From JBBDRJ01 sp963766295 (GTDB lineage: Bacteria > Actinomycetota > JAICYB01), in the NCBI GenBank assembly GCA_963766295.1, contig CAVXYW010000002.1:2005909-2069908 (forward strand): a DNA stretch of 64,000 nt, read 5' to 3'. Positions within the stretch are counted from its first letter, which is position 1, and each line of letters starts with the position of its first letter. Positions 14,762-24,508 of the stretch are shown piece after piece. Made by a program: the position numbers and the translations under genes. The notes beneath the pieces are model-generated. The model made no database searches. It was given only the letters and a program-made list of their open reading frames with translations, and was not told where the DNA came from.

Positions 14762-17700
14762 GACTCGGCGGGAACCGTACCACGCGCGAATAGGGAACCC
14801 ACCTCTTCGCGCAACCAGGCGATCAGGTCGAGATCATCGTTTTCGGGGACGGGCAGGAGCAGCGTTTCGGTGGCCTCAGAAACCACGGCTCGCGGGCGGG
14901 ACGAACGGAGGCGGTCCCGTCCCTCTGAGCCGAGGTGGACGGGACGCAGCTTCGCCACCCGCCCGTACAGCTCGTGAGGCGCGATCGATACATCGGTGAT
15001 CGCGTGCTCACGCAGGCCGGCCCGCAGCGACGCGACCTCGAGGAGCATGCGCGCAGGCTTCGGCAACGGGCCGAAGCGGTCGCGCAGTTCCTCGGTCGCG
15101 TCGTCGACGTCGGACGCACTCACCGTCTCGGCGATCCGGCGATAGGCCGCGAGCCTGAGCGACTCTCGGTCGATGTAGGACGCGGGAAGGTACGCATCGA
15201 CCGGGAGGTCGATGCGTACCTCCGGCAGCTCCTCAGTTCGGATGCCGCGAAGTTCGGACGCGGCATCCTCCAGAAGCTTCACGTACATCTCGAAACCAAC
15301 AGCCTCGATGTGCCCGTGTTGCTCGGCCCCCAGCATGTTGCCCGCGCCGCGGATCTCGAGGTCGCGCATGGCGATCGACATCCCGGAACCGAGCTCGGTG
15401 TATTGCGCCAGCGTCTTGAGCCTTTCGTGCGCGGTCATCGTGAGCCGGAGGTTCGGCGGGAAGAAGAGATACGCGTAAGCCTGCTCGCCGGCCCGACCGA
15501 CTCGGCCACGCAACTGGTACAGCTGCGCCAGGCCGAGTCGGTCGGCCCGGTCCACGATCAACGTGTTCACGGTCGGGATGTCGAGACCGGCTTCGATGAT
15601 CGTCGTGCACAAAAAGACGTCGGTGCGCTGCTCCCAGAAATCGACCATGGCCCGCTCCAGCCGCACTGGGTCCATCTGGCCGTGTCCCACTCCGATACGC
15701 GCCTCGGGGACAAGGCGTTGAAGCCGGCGAAGTTCCCGTCCTATCGATTGGACGCGGTTGTGCACGACGAAGACCTGACCGCCGCGTGAAAGCTCGCGAC
15801 GGATGGCTGCGGTCAGCAAGCGCTCGTCGAACGGTCCGACGAAGGTGCGAACCGGACGCCGGTCGGCCGGAGCGGTGTCGATGATCGAAAGATCGCGGAT
15901 GCCCGACATCGACATCTCGAGAGTCCTGGGGATCGGTGTCGCCGTAAGAGTGAGAACATCCACGTCGACGCGCATGTTGCGAAGCTTTTCCTTCTGCGCA
16001 ACTCCGAAGCGATGTTCTTCGTCGATGACCAGCAGCCCCAGGTCGCGGAACTTGATGTCCGAAGACAGCAACCGATGCGTCCCGATGACAACGTCCACCT
16101 CACCGGTGGCAAGTTGAGCGACGACGTCGGCTTGGTGAGAGGCATCGACGAAGCGCGAAAGCATCGCGACGTTCACTGGGAACGATTCGAACCTGTCTGA
16201 GAACGTCGCGAAGTGCTGCTGAGCCAGCAGCGTCGTGGGCACTAGGACGGCGACCTGTTTGCCTTCAACGACCGCTTTGAATGCGGCTCTCACCGCAACT
16301 TCCGTCTTCCCGAAACCTACGTCGCCACATACCAACCGGTCCATGGGGAGCTCGCGGTGCATGTCGGATCCAACTTCTTCGATCGCACGAAGTTGATCCG
16401 GCGTCTCGTCGAAGGGAAACGATTCCGCGAGCTCACGTTCCCACGGCGTGTCCAGCGGAAAGCTGTGACCGGGGGACTTCATGCGGGCTGCGTACAAGCG
16501 GATGAGGTCGGCGGCGATGTCCCGCACCCGTTTGCGAACACGGGCTTTAGCTCTCTCCCAGTCGGCCGTCCCCAGACGCGAGAGGCTCGGCTCTTCAGAA
16601 CCGATGTAACGCTGCAACGACTCGGTGGTGTCGGTCGGAACGAACAGACGGTCACCGGCCGCGTATTCGATGACGAGGTATTCGCGAACGAACCCGGCCA
16701 CTTCGCGCGTCTCCATCCCGACGTAGCGCCCGATCCCGTGATGTGAATGGACGACGACGGCGCCCGGATGCAGCTCGCCCAATACAGCGCGGCGGCTCGG
16801 CCGCTTCGGACGGCTCGGGGCCGGCGGACGAGCGTGCCATTCGGTGTGCGTGACGACGGCCAGTGAAAGAGCCGGCGACACGAAGCCGCCGTGAAGATGC
16901 GACTCGACCACAGGCGAGCCTTCCAGTCCCTCTTCGGCCAAGCGAGTGCCGACCACGGCGGTCTCTTGCGGGAATGCACAGAAGACGACGTCGTATCCCT
17001 CGGCCCGCAGCGACCGACAACGTTCGAGCAGAACGCGTGGCGATGCCGACTCCCACGGACGAGTGTCGAAGTGCGGAGAGTCGGGCGACGCCGCATAGCC
17101 GGGCATCCCCCAAACCTCGCGTCCGGCGCCGCGCAGCTCATCGGTCACACGCTTCATCGGCAGATGCAGCACGCCGAGCTCGTCGCGAGTGCGAACAGGC
17201 TTTTCGAAGATCTCCTCGGCGAGATGAGCAGGATCGGCCCACAGCGACGCCAACTCTTCTTCGTGTTCGACGGCCTTGTCCGCTTCGTCCGACGTTCTGG
17301 CCGGATCGAACACCACGATCACGCATCCGTCGGGGACGATCGTCTGTAGTCCGTCGCGGTCTTCCTCCCACACGCGAGGCAGCAACGCTTCATGACCCTC
17401 GGGTGCTGCTCCGGACGCGAACCTTTCCAGCCGATCGGCGACGGATTCGAGATAAGGACGAACGGACGCGATCGCACCCGCTTTGCCCGCGCGCTCCCGG
17501 TTGTCGGCCGTCGGCACCAGCTCCGTGCGAGCAACGGCGACGACACCGGTTGCGTCGGCAACCGAACGTTGTGTCGCCGGATCGACAAAACGGATCGATT
17601 CGACTTCGTCCCCGAACAGCTCGATGCGAGCGACGCGTTCGTCCTGCGCAGGGAACACGTCGACGATGCCACCCCGAACGGCGAAGGTTCCCGGCTCGAC

Positions 17701-18192
17701 CGCTACGTCGTCGCGGACGTAGCCGAGCTCGGCCAGCCGTCGCGCGAGGTCGTCCCGATCGACGACGTCTCCGACGCGAATGCTTACGGGCTCCAGTTGC
17801 GCAGCTCCCGGCGCGGGCTTGGAGATGAAACCGCGAACCGAGGCAACCACCACCCGAGGGCCAGAACCGTGGGCGAGAAGACGCAACGCTTCCAAACGGT
17901 GCGCTGAGATGCGCGGATCCGGCGACAGACCTTCATAAGGAAGGACATCCCACCCTGGAAGGACACCCGTTGGACGAAGGAACTCGTCGACCGCGGACCG
18001 CAATGCCTCGGCGTCGGCCTCCGATGGGACTACGGCCAGAACGCACTTGTCCATGGCGGCGGCCAGCCCGGCGAGGAAGTACGGACGTGCGGCATCGGGG
18101 ATCGCGATGCCTTCTCCCCCGGCGTACATGACGTCGCGGAAGACGGGATCCCGCTCCCATCTGTCCAACAGGTGCTGCAGAGGTGCGGCCAA
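14758..18192 (-). CDS. mfd: Transcription-repair coupling factor
   Basis: 1144 residues, family length. Mfd displaces stalled RNA polymerase and recruits UvrA to the lesion. Domains run as follows: a UvrB-like N-terminal module; a CarD-like RNA polymerase interaction domain (about 475-520, VVHSHHGIGRYVGMETREV); superfamily 2 translocase motifs with Walker A GDVGFGKTEVAVRAA, the DEEH box and LTATPIPRTLEMSM; and a C-terminal TRCF domain. RGAGNMLGAEQHGHIEAVG marks the relay region. A stable hairpin lies between this start and the next gene upstream. Confidence 0.97.
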   Translation of the reverse strand: MAAPLQHLLDRWERDPVFRDVMYAGGEGIAIPDAARPYFLAGLAAAMDKCVLAVVPSEADAEALRSAVDEFLRPTGVLPGWDVLPYEGLSPDPRISAHRLEALRLLAHGSGPRVVVASVRGFISKPAPGAAQLEPVSIRVGDVVDRDDLARRLAELGYVRDDVAVEPGTFAVRGGIVDVFPAQDERVARIELFGDEVESIRFVDPATQRSVADATGVVAVARTELVPTADNRERAGKAGAIASVRPYLESVADRLERFASGAAPEGHEALLPRVWEEDRDGLQTIVPDGCVIVVFDPARTSDEADKAVEHEEELASLWADPAHLAEEIFEKPVRTRDELGVLHLPMKRVTDELRGAGREVWGMPGYAASPDSPHFDTRPWESASPRVLLERCRSLRAEGYDVVFCAFPQETAVVGTRLAEEGLEGSPVVESHLHGGFVSPALSLAVVTHTEWHARPPAPSRPKRPSRRAVLGELHPGAVVVHSHHGIGRYVGMETREVAGFVREYLVIEYAAGDRLFVPTDTTESLQRYIGSEEPSLSRLGTADWERAKARVRKRVRDIAADLIRLYAARMKSPGHSFPLDTPWERELAESFPFDETPDQLRAIEEVGSDMHRELPMDRLVCGDVGFGKTEVAVRAAFKAVVEGKQVAVLVPTTLLAQQHFATFSDRFESFPVNVAMLSRFVDASHQADVVAQLATGEVDVVIGTHRLLSSDIKFRDLGLLVIDEEHRFGVAQKEKLRNMRVDVDVLTLTATPIPRTLEMSMSGIRDLSIIDTAPADRRPVRTFVGPFDERLLTAAIRRELSRGGQVFVVHNRVQSIGRELRRLQRLVPEARIGVGHGQMDPVRLERAMVDFWEQRTDVFLCTTIIEAGLDIPTVNTLIVDRADRLGLAQLYQLRGRVGRAGEQAYAYLFFPPNLRLTMTAHERLKTLAQYTELGSGMSIAMRDLEIRGAGNMLGAEQHGHIEAVGFEMYVKLLEDAASELRGIRTEELPEVRIDLPVDAYLPASYIDRESLRLAAYRRIAETVSASDVDDATEELRDRFGPLPKPARMLLEVASLRAGLREHAITDVSIAPHELYGRVAKLRPVHLGSEGRDRLRSSRPRAVVSEATETLLLPVPENDDLDLIAWLREEVGSLFARGTVPAES

Positions 18193-18217
18193 AGTTCCTT
18201 CCGTACAACGCCACTAA

Positions 18218-18241
18218 GGGCCCGGTTCGAAAACCGGGCCC
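18218..18241. terminator. Perfect 10-bp GC-rich hairpin between the kinase gene and mfd
   Basis: GGGCCCGGTT and AACCGGGCCC flank a 4-base loop, a perfect palindromic stem. It sits 26 bases upstream of the mfd start, within the 110-base gap after the kinase stop at 18303. There is no proper T-run on either side, so it could be a weak or factor-dependent terminator, a processing site, or a leader hairpin of mfd. The adjacent 18255-18305 segment is an unusual G/T-rich run on the minus strand with several stop triplets. Confidence 0.5.
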
Positions 18242-18302
18242 TGCCGGTGCGACTTTTACAAACTCAACTACCTAACCAACGCTACCTACATTACTAACGC
18301 AA

Positions 18303-18854
18303 CTACCCAGGACGGGGTGTTGGTTCTTCAAGGCCATCAAGAAACTCACGAGCTTCAGGCTTGGACCGGAGCATGTGAAGTGCCACGTGCCGTCCGTGCT
18401 GCGACACGATCGTGAGTTCTCGTTCGCGTTCCGAGCGACGGCTGCGCAAGATCCTCCAGACGATCCCCCATTCGTCGCTCAACCGTTGCCAGGCGGAGTC
18501 ATCGCAGCCGTCGGGCATGACCGCCCCCGGCGGACGGCGGATGCCACGAACGAACGCGCGCCGGGCGCAGGTCCACCAGGGCGTGTCGAGGAACACGACG
18601 GTGTCCGCGCGCCCGAGCCGCAGGTCGAGGGTGGCGTGGTAGTTGCCGTCGGCGATCCACGCATCGCCCGCTAGCAGGACGCGCTGCTTCTCCCGCCACT
18701 CTTCGTCCGACGGCTCCACCCAGCCCGGCTTCCAGAATTGGAGGTCGAGATGGATCAGAGGGAGTCCGGTCTTCGCCGAGAGCGCTCTCGAGAACGTGCT
18801 CTTCCCGGCCCCGGCCATCCCGGTGACCACGACGCGCTGGCCGACGGGATTCAC
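18303..18854 (-). CDS. P-loop kinase, FlaR/adenylate-kinase-like (topology modulation) family
   Basis: 183 residues. The Walker A is GMAGAGKSTFSRAL near the N-terminus. HLDLQFWKPGWVEPSDEEW and WIADGNYHATLDLRLGRAD follow, the pattern of the small kinases annotated as DNA topology modulation protein FlaR or adenylate-kinase-like. RRRSERERELT-like Arg-rich helices near the end fit the lid region. The substrate is unknown. The start overlaps the pth stop by 4 bases, so the two are cotranscribed. The family call is firm; the topology role is a historical label. Confidence 0.8.
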   Translation of the reverse strand: MNPVGQRVVVTGMAGAGKSTFSRALSAKTGLPLIHLDLQFWKPGWVEPSDEEWREKQRVLLAGDAWIADGNYHATLDLRLGRADTVVFLDTPWWTCARRAFVRGIRRPPGAVMPDGCDDSAWQRLSDEWGIVWRILRSRRSERERELTIVSQHGRHVALHMLRSKPEAREFLDGLEEPTPRPG

Positions 18855-19444
18855 ACGTCCGGGGCGTGAAGGACGTTCTGTGCGGCATCGAGTCCCTCAC
18901 GGATCAAGACCTTCAGTGCCTCGAGTCCCTTGTCCATCGCGTCGTCTATGAGCTCGCGCTCTCCCGGCGCGAACTTCGAAAGGACGTGGTCCGCCCCTTC
19001 CTCTTTGGACGGCGGCTTGCCCACGCCGATGCGCAAACGAAGGAAGTCCTTCGACCGCAGCGCCGCCTCGATGGAACGCAGGCCGTTGTGTCCGGCCGTT
19101 CCACCGCCCGCCTTCAAGCGAACCCGTCCCGGCGGAAGGTCGAGCTCGTCGTGCACCACGATCAGCTGGTCAGGTTTGATGCCCTGCTTGCGAACGAGCC
19201 GGGCAACGGGTCGTCCCGACTCGTTCATGTACGTCGTCGGGATCGCAAACACGACCGACGTTTCGTCGAATGTTGCCTCGGCAACACGAGCCTGCCCGCG
19301 GGCACGCTTGAGGTCGGTACCTGATTCGGCAGCCAGCCTTTCCACGAGGTTGGCGCCGAGGTTGTGCTTGGTCTTCGAGTAGGACGGACCGGGGTTGCCC
19401 AAACCCACGACGACGAAAGACGGGCGAGCGCCGCGCCCGAACAA
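18851..19444 (-). CDS. pth: Peptidyl-tRNA hydrolase
   Basis: 197 residues. It releases peptides from peptidyl-tRNAs that dropped off ribosomes. Motifs: VVVGLGNPGPSYSKTKHNLG with the catalytic His in KHN, PTTYMNESGRPV, VHDELDLPPGRVRLK with the catalytic Asp, and GGGTAGHNGLRSIE. The start is a TTG 3 bases after the rplY stop; the open frame begins there and no ATG occurs before the first motif. rplY-pth is a widespread actinobacterial pair. Confidence 0.95.
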   Translation of the reverse strand: MFGRGARPSFVVVGLGNPGPSYSKTKHNLGANLVERLAAESGTDLKRARGQARVAEATFDETSVVFAIPTTYMNESGRPVARLVRKQGIKPDQLIVVHDELDLPPGRVRLKAGGGTAGHNGLRSIEAALRSKDFLRLRIGVGKPPSKEEGADHVLSKFAPGERELIDDAMDKGLEALKVLIREGLDAAQNVLHAPDV

Positions 19445-19447
19445 CGA

Positions 19448-20200
19448 CTAGCCCTCGCCGCCCTCGCTCGGCTCCGCAGCTTCGCCGCCGGCCTCGCCGC
19501 CTTCGGCAGCTTCGCCTTCGGCTCCCTCTTCGGGAGCAGCTTCCTCCACCGCGGCCGCGTACTCCTTGAGGGCCTCGAGGTCTTCGGGCGAAAGTGCGGC
19601 AAGCGCTTCGGCGTCCTCGGCGGAAAGCTGCACTTCTTCCTCGACCCGGGGAGCGACAACGGAAGCAACGGCCTGCTCTTCGTCGGAAAGGATCGTGACG
19701 CCGGTCGGCGGTGCTAGATCGCCGTAGCGGACGGTGTCGCCGACCACCATCGCCGACACGTCGTACGTGATCGACTCCGGAAGGTCGCGCGGCAACGCTT
19801 CGATAGCGACCATTCGGTTCATCTGCTCGAGGATCCCGCCGAGCTTCACACCTTCCGGCAGTCCCTCGAGGACGATCTCGACCTCGGTTTGCACCGGCTT
19901 GTCCTCTTGGACTCGGTGGAAGTCGACGTGAAGGGCCAGCTGACGGACGGCGTCGATCTGCAGGTCCTTCACGAGAGCGAGGTATTCCTTGCCGCCTTCG
20001 ACCTTCACGGTCACCAACGGGTGCGCGCCGTGAGCGTGCAGTACTCGAAGGAGCTCTTGACGAGGGACTGATAGCGCCACCGGCTCGATGCCTGGGCCAT
20101 AGATGACACCGGGCAGCAATCCATCCGCTCGAAGCTTCCGGACGTCGCTGCGTCCGCGCTCAGAGCGCGACTGCACGGTGAGAACGATGTTTTCTGCCAT
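19448..20200 (-). CDS. rplY: 50S ribosomal protein L25/TL5 (Ctc family)
   Basis: 250 residues. The 5S-rRNA-binding L25 domain (about 1-95) has RSERGRSDVRKLRADGLLPG and VYGP-like IYGPGIEPV. The TL5 C-terminal domain (about 100-185) has EIVLEGLPEGVKLGG and DVSAMVVGDTVRYGDL. A strongly acidic Glu/Ala/Gly tail follows (about 190-250), longer than in many relatives and probably disordered. AAGGA stands 8 bases before the ATG. It lies between prs and pth as in mycobacteria. Confidence 0.94.
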   Translation of the reverse strand: MAENIVLTVQSRSERGRSDVRKLRADGLLPGVIYGPGIEPVALSVPRQELLRVLHAHGAHPLVTVKVEGGKEYLALVKDLQIDAVRQLALHVDFHRVQEDKPVQTEVEIVLEGLPEGVKLGGILEQMNRMVAIEALPRDLPESITYDVSAMVVGDTVRYGDLAPPTGVTILSDEEQAVASVVAPRVEEEVQLSAEDAEALAALSPEDLEALKEYAAAVEEAAPEEGAEGEAAEGGEAGGEAAEPSEGGEG

Positions 20201-20274
20201 TGGTTTAGTCCTTAGACATGCTCGCCCGGGCGACCTTCAGCCGACGAGGAAACACGCTACCAGACGTCGTCGGG

Positions 20275-21239
<965 letters not shown>

Positions 21240-21240
<1 letters not shown>

Positions 21241-22676
21241 CAGCCCCCCTTTCGCCTCTTCGCCGGTTTCTTCTTCGTCGCCTTGGCTTTCGCCTTCGGC
21301 TTCGACTTGCGTTTCTGCGCCTGCGCCGGGACCCCGTAAACGAGCCCGCCTGCTGGCACGTCCCGGGTCACGACCGAGCCAGCGCCAGTGTAGGCACCGG
21401 AACCGACGCGAACCGGCGCGACCAAGATCGTGTCTGACCCGATGAACGCATCGTCGCCGATCTTCGTCCTGTGCTTGGCCTTGCCGTCGAAGTTGGATGT
21501 GATCGTGCCGGCTGCGATGTTGGACCGGGGGCCAACCGACACGTCGCCGAGGTACGAGAAATGCGGGACCTTGGCTCCTTCACCGATCTCGGCGTTCTTC
21601 ATCTCGGCGAACGTGCCGACGTGTGCGCCCTTCTTCAGGACGGTGCCCGGACGAAGCGATGCAAAGGGACCGACGGTTGCGGCTGCGCCGATCTTCGTCT
21701 GCCGGGCCACGGTGAAGGTGACAACGGCTTCGTCTCCCACCGTCGTGTCGACCAGACGGGAGTTGGGTCCGATCTCGCAGCGCCCTCCGATCTTCGTTGA
21801 CCCCTCGAGGAATGTGTTCGGGTGCAGGACGGTGTCGGGGCCGACGTTGACCCCGGCGTCCACGTAGGTGGTGTCAGGATCCACTACGGTTACGCCGCGG
21901 TCCATCAGCTCCCCGACGATCCGCTCGCGCGCGAGCCGGGCGACGTTCGCGAAATCGTAACGAGTGTTCGTGCCGACAACTTCTTCCGGTGGAGCTTGGA
22001 CGCTCGCGATCGCCTCGCCATCGGCCGTTAGCACGCCGACAGCGTCCGTCAGGTAGTACTCGCCCTGCGCGTTGTCCTTTCCGAGCTTCGGGAGAACGCG
22101 TTGCAGAACGTCGCTTCCGAAAACATAAGTGGAGGTGTTGACCTCTCTGATGTCGAGCTCGTCCGGTGTGGCATCGCGCACTTCGACGACCCCTGTGATC
22201 TGGTCGCCGGTGCGGAGCACACGGCCGTAGGCTGCGGGACCGTCGATGGCGGTCAGGACCGCGGCCGCGGCGGCCGCCTCGCGTTTGGCTCTCACGAGAC
22301 CGGCAAGTGTTTCGGATGAGATGAGTGGCATGTCGCCGGCAACTACGAGCACGTCGTCTACCGGACCGAGCTTGCGCAGACCGATACGTGTCGCGTCACC
22401 GGTCCCCTTCGGATCGCTTTGGACGGCGAATGTCAGGTTGAAGGGAAACTTCTCGTTAGCAAGCGCCTTCTCGATCTGCTTGCCGGGCGCTACGACCAAA
22501 CACACATCGGTCAATCGGATCGTCTTGTGAACACCCCGGAGCGATTCCAGGACGTGCGAGATGATCGTCCGTCCCACGACCGGGTGCAGGACCTTGGGCC
22601 TCGTGCCCCGGAACCGGGTCGACCTTCCCGCGGCCAGCACTACGGCAGAAAGCGATCTCTTTTTGTTGTTCGTCAC
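21240..22676 (-). CDS. glmU: Bifunctional GlmU: glucosamine-1-phosphate acetyltransferase / GlcNAc-1-P uridylyltransferase
   Basis: 478 residues. It makes UDP-GlcNAc for peptidoglycan. The N-terminal pyrophosphorylase has VVLAAGRSTRFRGTRPKVLH. The C-terminal left-handed beta-helix has many hexapeptide repeats, with LRPGTVLKKGAHVGTFAEMK, SYLGDVSVG and TSNFDGKAKHRTKIGDDAFI. Residues about 452-478 form a Lys/Ala-rich basic tail outside the catalytic core. The only possible start is GTG at 22676, which lies 2 bases after the 3' end of tRNA-Gln. No Shine-Dalgarno exists other than the tRNA sequence itself. This suggests leaderless translation after tRNA processing. Confidence 0.96.
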
Positions 22677-22678
22677 AG

Positions 22679-22749
22679 CTGGGAGGGGCGGACTCGAACC
22701 GCCATAACGGGATCCAAAGTCCCGGGTCCTACCATTGGACGACCTCCCA
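22679..22749 (-). tRNA. tRNA-Gln(TTG)
   Basis: 71 nt cloverleaf read by eye. The acceptor stem is TGGGAGG/CCTCCCA, the D arm GTCC-loop-GGAC, the anticodon stem CGGGA/TCCCG with loop CTTTGGA (anticodon TTG), and the T arm GGCGG-TTCGAGT-CCGCC. The discriminator is G. CCA is not encoded, so it must be added after 3' processing. It sits in the operon, 14 bases after the ispE stop and 2 bases before the glmU start. Confidence 0.97.
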
Positions 22750-22763
22750 ATCGGGAAGTCAGT

Positions 22764-23660
22764 CTATTGGCCGCTATCGGCTCCCAGAACGAGCCGAACG
22801 CCCCAGTCGACGGGCTGAGCGACAAGCACCTCGTCGAAAGCACTGGCTACGAGGGACCTCACGCGCTCCGCAGCCTCTTCCGAATCGACGACTCCGATCA
22901 CGGCAGGACCCGAACCGGACACGAACGCGACACCGGCGGCATCACGCATCGCGTCCAGCCGATCACGAAGTCCGGGAACGAGTTCGAGCGTTGCGCGCTC
23001 GAGGTCGTTGTGATGGAGCGACTCCGGACTCGCACCGTCCGGTCCCAAGCGATCGAGCGCTTCGTAAGCTGCCGCAGCCGAAACGCGTTCTTCTCCGATT
23101 CCGATAACGACCCAGCCACCGGTGTACGAACCAACGCGCTTCGCGCGTTCGCCGCGTCCCGACGCGTGCACGAGTCCGCCGACGAGCATCGCGGGCACGT
23201 CGGAGCCTATGGCCGCTCCCATCTCGACCAGCTGCAGGGCGGTAAGCCTGGCACCCCAAACGGTGTTCAGCCCAACGAGCGCCGCTGCTGCGTCGGCGCT
23301 TCCCCCACCGAGACCTGCCGCAACCGGGATCCGCTTCGCGAGCTCGATCGTTGTGGCTGCGGGCTCGGTCTTGCCGGCGATGAGTTCGGCGGCTCGGCAG
23401 ATGAGGTTGCCTTGAGATTCCAGCTCGGGTTCTCCCCGCACGCGAAGCGTCACCGGCGCTCCAACATCGAAACAAAACCCAACACCTTCTCCTGCGTGGT
23501 CGCCGGCATCGGTTGAGATCACCAAACGATCGGTCAGCGAGATGCTTTGAAGCAGTCCGTTGACTTCGTGGTAGCCGTCTTCGCGGCGAGCACCGACGCG
23601 CCACCCCAAGTTGATTTTTGCGGCCCCATGAACCGTCGCGCGGCGGGGTGGAGCTTTCAT
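22764..23660 (-). CDS. ispE: 4-diphosphocytidyl-2-C-methyl-D-erythritol kinase
   Basis: 298 residues, GHMP kinase family, the ATP-dependent step of the MEP isoprenoid pathway. Motifs: AAKINLGWRVGARREDGYHE (substrate loop), PVAAGLGGGSADAAAALVGL (GHMP ATP-binding loop) and FVSGSGPAVIGVV (third motif). The ATG follows the rsmA stop with no gap. The rsmA-ispE pair is conserved across actinobacteria. Confidence 0.95.
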   Translation of the reverse strand: MKAPPRRATVHGAAKINLGWRVGARREDGYHEVNGLLQSISLTDRLVISTDAGDHAGEGVGFCFDVGAPVTLRVRGEPELESQGNLICRAAELIAGKTEPAATTIELAKRIPVAAGLGGGSADAAAALVGLNTVWGARLTALQLVEMGAAIGSDVPAMLVGGLVHASGRGERAKRVGSYTGGWVVIGIGEERVSAAAAYEALDRLGPDGASPESLHHNDLERATLELVPGLRDRLDAMRDAAGVAFVSGSGPAVIGVVDSEEAAERVRSLVASAFDEVLVAQPVDWGVRLVLGADSGQ

Positions 23661-24491
23661 CTAAAGGCGCCGGTAGAGATCGGCGAACATCTCCAGATCG
23701 ATCTCCTCGGGTCGCGCTCGCGGCTCGATACCTGCCGTGCTGAGGGCATCCTCCAAAACGGAAACCGGAAATCCCGATGCGGCAAGCGAGTTGCGAAGCG
23801 TCTTTCTGCGGTGCGCGAAGGCCTTGTGCACGAAGCGGACGAACAGCTTCGGATCGTCCACATCAACGGGAGGACGATCGTGCCTGCGGAACGAAACAAG
23901 GACCGAAGCCACCTTTGGTGGCGGCATGAACACCGATTTGGGAACGTCTCCGACGATCGCCGCTTCGGCGTGGTAGCCCACATGCAATGTCACAGCTCCG
24001 TACGCTCGTGTGGCGGGCGAAGCCGTCCAGCGCTCCCCCAGTTCCCGCTGGACCATCACCAATCCGCCCGAGATCTGCGGTGAGTCGTCCAGAACGCGCA
24101 TGAGCACCGGTGTCGCCACGTTGTAAGGAAGGTTGGCGACCAGTCGCGCGGGACCGCCGACGAGCGCCGGCAGATCCGCGTGCAGAGCGTCGGCAACGAT
24201 CAGGTCAACGTTGCTCGCATCGTCAAGGACCTCCCGAAGCGCGTCGGCGACGGTTTCGTCCAGCTCGACGGCTACAACCCTCTGCGCGGCCGACGCCAAG
24301 GCGACGGTCAGGGAGCCGAGACCGGGACCGATCTCCAAGATCGTTTCGTCCGGACCGATGCCTGCGAGCCGGACGATGCGCGCAACGGTGTTCGGATCGA
24401 CGAGGAAGTGCTGGCCGTGCCGGCGTCCAGCGCGCAGTTGATGACGCTCGAGAAGCTCGGCGGCAACGGACGGTGTGACATGCCTGGGCAT
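23661..24491 (-). CDS. rsmA: 16S rRNA (adenine1518/1519-N6)-dimethyltransferase
   Basis: 276 residues from the ATG at 24491 (MPRHVTPSVAAELL). The open frame reaches further upstream but that part would overlap the wall-protein gene. Motifs: GRRHGQHFLVDPN, EIGPGLGSLTVALA (SAM motif I), ARLVANLPYNVATPVL (catalytic NLPY) and VMVQRELGERW. It dimethylates two adjacent adenines near the 3' end of 16S rRNA during 30S assembly. Loss of this modification gives kasugamycin resistance in known bacteria. Confidence 0.95.
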   Translation of the reverse strand: MPRHVTPSVAAELLERHQLRAGRRHGQHFLVDPNTVARIVRLAGIGPDETILEIGPGLGSLTVALASAAQRVVAVELDETVADALREVLDDASNVDLIVADALHADLPALVGGPARLVANLPYNVATPVLMRVLDDSPQISGGLVMVQRELGERWTASPATRAYGAVTLHVGYHAEAAIVGDVPKSVFMPPPKVASVLVSFRRHDRPPVDVDDPKLFVRFVHKAFAHRRKTLRNSLAASGFPVSVLEDALSTAGIEPRARPEEIDLEMFADLYRRL

Positions 24492-24508
24492 GTCCCTATT
24501 CTGCTCGG

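Noticed and set aside
20241..20273. Inverted repeat between prs and rplY as a terminator
   Set aside because: The 7-bp arms have a 19-base loop and no T-run follows, and the neighbouring genes look like one operon.
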